Shown: positions 7,294 through 11,613 of the stretch, in pieces
How positions within the stretch are numbered: the stretch's first letter is position 1
Layout of the letters: each line of letters opens with the position of its first letter
DNA from: Candidatus Competibacteraceae bacterium
GTDB lineage: Bacteria; Pseudomonadota; Gammaproteobacteria; Competibacterales; Competibacteraceae
Assembly: GCA_020445005.1 (NCBI GenBank)
Contig: JAGRHM010000536.1
Span: forward strand, 1 to 11,613
Direction of reading: 5' to 3'
DNA length: 11,613 nt
The notes under the pieces: generated by a model
The model's input: only the letters and a program-made list of their open reading frames with translations
What the model was told of the DNA's origin: nothing
Database searches by the model: none
Translations under genes and position numbers: made by a program

Positions 7294-7303
7294 ACAAGAA
7301 AGA

Positions 7304-7337
7304 GATTGAGTCATTCGCTCAATCGCTGGATTGAAAG
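7304..7337 (+). repeat. Solitary CRISPR-repeat-like element (stem plus ATTGAAAG)
   Basis: GATTGAG (7304-7310) pairs perfectly with CTCAATC (7318-7324) around a 7-base loop. The stem is followed by GCTGGATTGAAAG (7325-7337). A stem followed by G-x-GGATTGAAA(C/G) is the plan of many type I and III CRISPR repeats, in which the last 8 bases (ATTGAAAC/G) become the 5' handle of the crRNA. The unit is 34 bases, within normal repeat length. Only one copy is visible and the locus repeat is unknown, so it could equally be an unrelated leader hairpin. Confidence 0.35.
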
Positions 7338-7342
7338 CCACC

Positions 7343-7354
7343 GACAAGCTTGTC
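7343..7354. repeat. 12-base perfect palindrome in the cas8b leader
   Basis: GACAAGCTTGTC is a perfect palindrome. It overlaps a second possible pairing, CCGAC (7341-7345) with GTCGG (7357-7361). It lies 69 bases upstream of the cas8b start and may be a binding site for a dimeric regulator or part of an mRNA hairpin; the role is unknown. Confidence 0.5.
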
Positions 7355-7408
7355 AGGTCGGACAAAGAGCGCTGAGCGTGACAGGCTGTACCGAATATTT
7401 GGATGTTC

Positions 7409-7413
7409 AGGAG
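7409..7413 (+). promoter_or_regulatory. Shine-Dalgarno that fixes the cas8b start
   Basis: AGGAG lies 9 bases before the ATG at 7423. No comparable site precedes the earlier in-frame TTG at 7306, so the protein is taken to start with MLETMRELALLEL. Confidence 0.8.
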
Positions 7414-7422
7414 ACAAATACC

Positions 7423-9408
7423 ATGTTGGAAACGATGCGGGAACTGGCGTTGTTGGAATTGAATCATCGTGCTGGGGAGAATGGCGTGGGTTTAGATGAA
7501 ATTCGCGCCCGGCATGGCGAGCAACTTGCGCCACTGCTGGTAGAGGCTTCGGAGAAAATTCCCCGCGTTTACTTGTTGCAAGCGATACCGGATCAACCGG
7601 GCGTGGTGCGCATGTGGGTTGAAGAACTCGATGATGCTAAGCGACGGCGGTTACCGTTCAATAAACCCAGTGGCTCTCAGGCAGCAGCACTGGGGCCGGT
7701 CTTCAAACGCACCAGCATATCTAAGGAAAAACCGCCCTATGGTCCGAAGCTTAAAATCCAGAACACCACTGAAAAAGGATTCATGGCGCAGGCCGGAAGT
7801 ACTGCAGCATGGAGCGGCTACTTTCAGGAAGCCTGCACCGTTCTGTTTCAAAGCCAGGCATTGGTCTACGGCGATACTGCGCATCCGGTCGGTTCCGATC
7901 AGGCGGATCCGCACACGCTGGCAGCAGCAATCCGCCTGATCCCGGAAAAGGAGACCGTATTTCTTAGCGTTGTGGACTCTGCTGGACGCTGGCCGGGCGA
8001 TCGTGCTGAGTATCAGGCTTACCTGGCTCATGCGTTGGCAAACATCAAATATGTCACTGGCGAAGCCGCTGCACACGACCCTGCCGATTGTCCACTTTGC
8101 GGGGCGACTGGAGTCACAGTGTATCCGAACCTGCGTGGCACTGGCCTTAATTTCGCCAATATGGATCGAGCGGGCGCATTTCCAGGACTGGATACTGGCG
8201 AAGCTTGGAAGGGCTATGGCCTGTGCCTCGATTGTGCGGATTTACTCTATGTCTTCAAGAATCATCTGCTCGGTCAATTTCTCGGCAATGTAGCCGGCGA
8301 TAAAGCGCTATTGATTCCCAGTCTGCTGGGTAATCCTGACGGCAAGCGCCAGTTTCTCGAAGACTGGCGGAAGTACTTGAAAGACCTGGAAGGTGGCAAG
8401 ATCGCCTCGCATGAGAACGACCTGCTGGAATTTGCGCAAGGGCGGAATGATACTCAAGTCGTGCTGCATATTCTCTGGGCCACCTTCGGCCAAGTGGTTG
8501 ATGAAGTGCGTGGCGTGGTCAATGACATTTTGCCGTCCCGGTTGTGTCAACTAGCGAAATACAACCAACAGGCCAATGGCTGGAATCACGCGCTCGCCCC
8601 GCGCTATCCCATCGACGATGCCCGCTTTGATTTAGGTTTGAACCTGTTATTGGTCTTGCTGAAACGTCCCGGTGGCCGGAAAGCCGCCAAAGTAAATGAC
8701 AGCAGCCGTTTGTTCACGGTCAAGCGGCAATTAGCCGAGGTGATTTACCACGGCTCGCTGCTAGGCACGGCGCAGATTGGATTATGGCGCGAAATCCTGA
8801 CCACCGCCCGCTGGTATCTGGACGACATCGCTGAAACCGACAATACCTGGGCTTTGCTGCATGAAGGCTATAGCGAGAAAAGCGGCAAGCAAACCCGTTA
8901 CTGGACGCTGGCCGGATGGGTCCGTCACTTGGCCCGCATTCTCTATTACCTGGACCTAACTGGAGTATTACCAATGGAAACGACCGATGATCTATTTGAA
9001 CCCTCTCTACCGGCGCTCAAGCCGTATTTTCAGCCCGGCTCCGGCCTGAACAGCCCGGAAAAAGCGTTCACCTTCATCCTTGGCATTTTGTACGGCAAGG
9101 TGCTGCAAGTGCAGGCAGTACGGGGTGTGAATGTTGCTTCCAATGCGCTGACTTGGCTTAAGCGACTCAACATTAATGGCCGCGACCTGCCAGAACTCTA
9201 TAACAAAGTCCGCGAGAAATTACTGACCTATGAAACCGAAGCCAACGCCGATGTCCGGGTGCTAATTCAAGACTTGGGTCGGCTCGGCGGTAAGCAATTG
9301 GGCAATGCCATTACGCTGGATAACACGACTACCTGCTATTTCTTATTGCTCGGCCAGTCGGTCATGGTCGATGTACTCCCTTCCAAACCCAGGACAAACA
9401 AGGATTAA
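7423..9408 (+). CDS. cas8b: Cas8b, type I-B large subunit (TM1802/Csh1-like)
   Basis: Cas8b is the large Cascade subunit that recognises the PAM and helps load Cas3. The product is 661 residues from the ATG at 7423. It has a CxxC pair at C223/C226 (CPLCGATG) and another at C268/C271 (CLDCADLL), the zinc ribbon typical of the TM1802/Csh1-type Cas8b. The C-terminal part (FTFILGILYGKVLQVQAVRG, then LNINGRDLPELYNKVREKLLTYE) is the helical small-subunit-like region; it appears to be translated separately as well, from an internal ATG at 8974. The gene is the first of cas8b-cas7-cas5-cas3 and is 3 bases from cas7. The subtype call rests on the zinc ribbon, C-terminus and Csh2-like neighbour; Cas8 is highly variable, so the exact I-B subgroup is uncertain. 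Confidence 0.87.
   Translation: MLETMRELALLELNHRAGENGVGLDEIRARHGEQLAPLLVEASEKIPRVYLLQAIPDQPGVVRMWVEELDDAKRRRLPFNKPSGSQAAALGPVFKRTSISKEKPPYGPKLKIQNTTEKGFMAQAGSTAAWSGYFQEACTVLFQSQALVYGDTAHPVGSDQADPHTLAAAIRLIPEKETVFLSVVDSAGRWPGDRAEYQAYLAHALANIKYVTGEAAAHDPADCPLCGATGVTVYPNLRGTGLNFANMDRAGAFPGLDTGEAWKGYGLCLDCADLLYVFKNHLLGQFLGNVAGDKALLIPSLLGNPDGKRQFLEDWRKYLKDLEGGKIASHENDLLEFAQGRNDTQVVLHILWATFGQVVDEVRGVVNDILPSRLCQLAKYNQQANGWNHALAPRYPIDDARFDLGLNLLLVLLKRPGGRKAAKVNDSSRLFTVKRQLAEVIYHGSLLGTAQIGLWREILTTARWYLDDIAETDNTWALLHEGYSEKSGKQTRYWTLAGWVRHLARILYYLDLTGVLPMETTDDLFEPSLPALKPYFQPGSGLNSPEKAFTFILGILYGKVLQVQAVRGVNVASNALTWLKRLNINGRDLPELYNKVREKLLTYETEANADVRVLIQDLGRLGGKQLGNAITLDNTTTCYFLLLGQSVMVDVLPSKPRTNKD
8962..8965 (+). 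promoter_or_regulatory. Internal ribosome binding site in cas8b
   Basis: GGAG (within TGGAG, 8961-8965) lies 8 bases upstream of the in-frame ATG at 8974, near-ideal spacing for initiation inside cas8b. It fits separate translation of the C-terminal small subunit. Confidence 0.6.
8974..9408 (+). CDS. cas11b: Cas11b, small Cascade subunit from internal translation of cas8b
   Basis: An ATG (Met518 of Cas8b) preceded by TGGAG at 8961-8965 would give a 144-residue protein, METTDDLFEPSLPALKPYFQ onward, ending at the cas8b stop. Type I-B, I-C and I-D Cas8/Cas10d genes are known to encode a separate Cas11 from an internal start in the same frame. The length, the position over the helical C-terminal domain and the well-spaced Shine-Dalgarno all match that arrangement. 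Cas11b would line the belly of Cascade and stabilise the non-target strand. No separate small-subunit gene lies in the window, which supports the need for it. Expression is inferred, not shown. Confidence 0.65.
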   Translation: METTDDLFEPSLPALKPYFQPGSGLNSPEKAFTFILGILYGKVLQVQAVRGVNVASNALTWLKRLNINGRDLPELYNKVREKLLTYETEANADVRVLIQDLGRLGGKQLGNAITLDNTTTCYFLLLGQSVMVDVLPSKPRTNKD

Positions 9409-9411
9409 TCC

Positions 9412-10353
9412 ATGTCTACGCTCTCTTCTCGCCGGGAACCGCTATTTATCTATGACATCCGGATGGGCAATCCGAATGGTGATCCCGATGAAAACCGTCC
9501 GCGCAGCCTGCCCGATGGCCGGTTCTACGTTACTGACGTGCGACTGAAACGCTTTGCTCGCGATTATCTCGCAGCGCAGGGCCAAGAGATTCTGGTCGGC
9601 AATATTGAGGGCCGCACCACGAATCTGACCGGGCGAGTAGCACATCATCTGGAAAAAGTCGGCAAGGCCAAAGCCAATGGCGAGGAACTGGTCAACATCC
9701 TGCTGGACGCCTTCATCGATGCTCGCTGGTTTGGCTCTTCGCTGGCGTTCAAGAAACAGGATGACTGGGAGCCGAAACCGTTGCCCAAGACCCTGACCGG
9801 GGCGGTACAGTTCAACATGGGCGAGGTGCTGCATGAGGCGGAGGAAATCCAGATTCAGGGCACCTCGGTGTTTGGTAGCGATGAGGAGAAGAAGCAGGGC
9901 ACTTTTACCAACTACGCGGCGTTGCGTTATGCCCTGATCGCTTTTCACGGAATCGCCAATGAACACGCCGCGAAAAAGTCACGGATGACTGACGCTGATT
10001 ACGACGCATTGCTACGGGCGCTATGGAATGGCGTTCGTTCTGCCGGCAATACCCGCACCAAGATCGGCCAGGTTCCTCGCCTGCTGCTATCAGTCGAATA
10101 TCAGCCGGGTGAAGAATTTCAGTTCGGCAACCTGATGGATTACGTCAAGTTGCAAGCGGCGACGGGTAAACCAGAACGTGCTTGGGCATCACCGGATGAC
10201 TACCGGGTCGATCTGTCGCGGCTATTGGAGCGATTAAACGGTCAACGCGCCCGTATTGCTCAAGTACGTTATGAGTTGTCACCCGATCTGCAATTTGTTG
10301 GTGCCGGCATTCCTGGCGACTGGCGGCCGCTTGGTTTTGATCAAGCCGTGTGA
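9412..10353 (+). CDS. cas7: Cas7, type I-B backbone subunit (Csh2-like)
   Basis: Cas7 polymerises along the crRNA spacer to form the Cascade backbone. It has 313 residues. The RRM-like core begins with YDIRMGNPNGDPDENRPRSL followed by VTDVRLKRFARDYL, the shared signature of Csh2/Csd2-type Cas7. The later TRTKIGQVPRLLLSVEY (about residues 222-238) and QFNMGEVLHEAEEIQIQGTS favour the Csh2 (I-B) branch over Csd2 (I-C), supported by the neighbouring Cas8b. AAGGA at 9400-9404 sits 7 bases before the ATG. The stop overlaps a possible GTG start of cas5. Nothing appears truncated. Confidence 0.93.
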   Translation: MSTLSSRREPLFIYDIRMGNPNGDPDENRPRSLPDGRFYVTDVRLKRFARDYLAAQGQEILVGNIEGRTTNLTGRVAHHLEKVGKAKANGEELVNILLDAFIDARWFGSSLAFKKQDDWEPKPLPKTLTGAVQFNMGEVLHEAEEIQIQGTSVFGSDEEKKQGTFTNYAALRYALIAFHGIANEHAAKKSRMTDADYDALLRALWNGVRSAGNTRTKIGQVPRLLLSVEYQPGEEFQFGNLMDYVKLQAATGKPERAWASPDDYRVDLSRLLERLNGQRARIAQVRYELSPDLQFVGAGIPGDWRPLGFDQAV

Positions 10354-10361
10354 GCAGGATC

Positions 10362-11081
10362 ATGGACATCCTTAGTTTTCGCTGGTCGGCCAAATACGGT
10401 CACTTCCTGCGCGCCGAGGCCAACGTGAACGCTCTTAGTTATCCCGCGCCGCCGCGAACAGCAGTGTTGGGCATGTTGGCGGCGATTCTCGGTTTGGAAA
10501 AGGACGCGCTTGCGATTGAATTAGCCGAAATTCGGGTCGCAGTAGGCGGCGCGGTTCCCTCGCGGTTCTGGCATCGAGTCAAATTGCGTAAAGATCCGCC
10601 GACGGCATTGCCGTGGGAGGTCAAGCGCAATCAACGGGGTACGGAGAATCCCGCCCCGGAAAAGGCGACGTTGCTGAATCAGGAATGGTTGCTCAAGCCG
10701 GATTTCCGGGTGCAGATCGCCTGGCCGGAGCAACCGGCGCGTTTTGCCGAACTGGTCGAGCGGATTCGAGAGCGACGCTGGCACTTCAGCCCGTGCATGG
10801 GTCTGTCGGAATTGCTGTGCGATGTAGAGTTTGTGGCCTGCCAGACCGCCAAGCCGTTGCCAGCCGGTCGCCATATCGTGCAGGGGTTATGCCCCGCTGA
10901 GAAGGTAGGTCTGGTCGCAACCGATGGCCTTGGTGTTCATCTCCTGAGATTGCCGCATAGCGTTAGCGCCGAGCGGGTTTTCCGCCATGTTCCTTACTAT
11001 CTGGAACATCGTGGACAACCGTTTCCGGTAGAAACGGACGTTGCTTGGCAAACTGGTAACTGGACGGGATTATTCCTTTGA
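10362..11081 (+). CDS. cas5: Cas5, type I-B (Csh-type) subunit
   Basis: Cas5 caps the 5' handle of the crRNA at the foot of Cascade, next to Cas8b. From the ATG at 10362 it has 239 residues. The N-terminus MDILSFRWSAKYGHFLRAEA followed by LSYPAPPRTAVLGMLAAILG is the Cas5 RRM start, with PPRTAVLGMLAA as the most conserved stretch. RRWHFSPCMGLSELLCDVEF follows in the middle, as in Csh-type Cas5. An in-frame GTG at 10350, overlapping the cas7 stop (GTGA), would add four residues (MSRI) and is an alternative. AGGA at 10356-10359 is very close to the ATG, so initiation may depend on coupling to cas7. Catalytic processing, known for Cas5 in I-C, is not expected here. Confidence 0.9.
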   Translation: MDILSFRWSAKYGHFLRAEANVNALSYPAPPRTAVLGMLAAILGLEKDALAIELAEIRVAVGGAVPSRFWHRVKLRKDPPTALPWEVKRNQRGTENPAPEKATLLNQEWLLKPDFRVQIAWPEQPARFAELVERIRERRWHFSPCMGLSELLCDVEFVACQTAKPLPAGRHIVQGLCPAEKVGLVATDGLGVHLLRLPHSVSAERVFRHVPYYLEHRGQPFPVETDVAWQTGNWTGLFL

Positions 11082-11613
11082 ACGACGACCTTCTGCTTTC
11101 CCACTATCAGCCGACCCTGCAACTGCGACAACATCTCGCGCAGGTGCGGGCATCAGCAGAATTTCTGCTGGCTGGCCATTCCCAACAGACCCGCGAACGA
11201 CGCCCGGAAACAGCGCCGATGCTGACTGCCTTGGCGCGCGGCCACGATCTCGGCAAGGGCAGTCCCGCGTTTCAGACCTATATCCGCAATCCACTGAAAT
11301 ATCGTGGTGATGCTCACGCCAAAGAACATTCGGCGTTATCGGCAGCACTGGCTACGCTGTGGGCCAAATCTCAAGGTTGGGAAGCATTGCCTACGTTGGC
11401 GCTGGTCCAGGCTATTGCCGGTCATCATGCGGGATTCGCTACGCTGGATTATTTGGAGAATCGCTTACGATTGGATGAAGACGACTTGCTGCTGGAGCAA
11501 TGGGCAGGGTTGAATCGGGAGGCGCTGGGACAAGCGACTGGGCTGGCGCTGGAGGGAACAGAGGGCGAATTTGAGGATGCCCGGCGCTGGTTATTTCGGC
11601 GGCAGAAAGTTGC
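11078..11613 (+). CDS. cas3: Cas3, HD nuclease domain (3' partial)
   Basis: Cas3 is the nuclease-helicase that degrades DNA unwound by Cascade. Only the first 178 residues are in the window. The HD metal-binding residues are visible: H19 in LRQHLAQVRASA, H56-D57 in ARGHDLGKGSPAFQ, H84 in AKEHSALSAA and H116-H117 in IAGHHAGFATL. The frame is open at the right edge, so whether a helicase is fused or separate cannot be seen. The start is probably the TTG at 11078, overlapping the cas5 stop as TTGA; upstream only CTG at 11060 is possible before a stop at 11057, and the first ATG (11219) would remove H19. Weak G-rich sequence precedes the TTG. Confidence 0.9.
   Translation, partial: MNDDLLLSHYQPTLQLRQHLAQVRASAEFLLAGHSQQTRERRPETAPMLTALARGHDLGKGSPAFQTYIRNPLKYRGDAHAKEHSALSAALATLWAKSQGWEALPTLALVQAIAGHHAGFATLDYLENRLRLDEDDLLLEQWAGLNREALGQATGLALEGTEGEFEDARRWLFRRQKV

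Larger units (their letters stand above)
7249..7422 (+). other. Intergenic leader between the antitoxin gene and cas8b
   Basis: This 174-base gap separates the divergently transcribed toxin-antitoxin and type I operons and must hold both promoters. I could not identify a convincing -35/-10 pair on either strand. It contains three inverted repeats: 7282-7293, 7304-7324 and 7343-7354. The frame of cas8b happens to be open back to a TTG at 7306, but that stretch has no Shine-Dalgarno and its peptide looks unlike the family N-terminus, so I treat it as non-coding. Confidence 0.7.

Noticed and set aside
7338..7415. A second degenerate repeat after the CRISPR-like unit (TGGATGTTCAG near 7401)
   Set aside because: It shares only TGGAT and two further bases with TGGATTGAAAG and has no preceding stem; too weak to call a mini-array.
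7306..7422. N-terminal extension of cas8b from a TTG at 7306
   Set aside because: No Shine-Dalgarno, peptide unlike the family start, and it overlaps inverted repeats; the ATG at 7423 has AGGAG at ideal spacing.
7249..7422. Sigma-70 promoter using TTGTCA at 7350-7355
   Set aside because: No acceptable -10 hexamer at 16-18 bases downstream.
9412..11081. Type I-C assignment (Csd2/Cas5c) for the second operon
   Set aside because: The large subunit has the TM1802/Csh1-type zinc ribbon, and Cas7 and Cas5 look Csh-like; gene order cas8-cas7-cas5-cas3 also fits I-B rather than I-C.

Overview
The window is a CRISPR-Cas effector locus carrying two different interference modules in tandem, with a toxin-antitoxin pair between them. 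Base composition is moderately GC-rich. Nearly every start has a Shine-Dalgarno site, and genes are tightly coupled through 4-base ATGA/GTGA/TTGA overlaps. Together with two GC-rich palindromic repeat units typical of proteobacterial chromosomes (inside cmr3 and cmr5), this suggests a proteobacterium, probably gamma or beta. The exact taxon cannot be settled from the sequence.

Region 1 (1-6566, + strand) is a type III-B (Cmr) operon in the order cmr1 (5' end outside the window), cmr2/cas10, cmr3, cmr4, cmr5, cmr6. The products should assemble on a crRNA into an RNA-targeting complex. Cmr4 forms the backbone and keeps its predicted catalytic Asp. Cmr2 keeps the GGDD palm motif for cyclic oligoadenylate synthesis but lacks an N-terminal HD nuclease domain. 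No CARF-type effector is in the window.

Region 2 (6578-7248, - strand) is a VapBC/FitAB-type module: a ribbon-helix-helix antitoxin followed by a PIN-domain toxin. It converges on cmr6 and diverges from the next operon.

Region 3 (7249-7422) is a 174-base intergenic region with three inverted repeats. One is a stem followed by GGATTGAAAG, an arrangement like that of a CRISPR repeat.

Region 4 (7423-11613, + strand) is a type I-B-like Cascade operon: cas8b (TM1802/Csh1-like, zinc ribbon), cas7 (Csh2-like), cas5 and the start of cas3 (HD nuclease domain, cut by the window end). Within cas8b, an in-frame ATG with its own ribosome binding site probably produces a separate small subunit, Cas11b. 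No cas6, adaptation gene (cas1, cas2, cas4) or recognisable CRISPR array lies in the window, so crRNA supply must come from outside it. The main points for follow-up are the predicted internal Cas11b, the CRISPR-repeat-like leader of cas8b, the HD-less Cas10, the repeats translated inside cmr3 and cmr5, and the toxin-antitoxin pair between the two effector operons.
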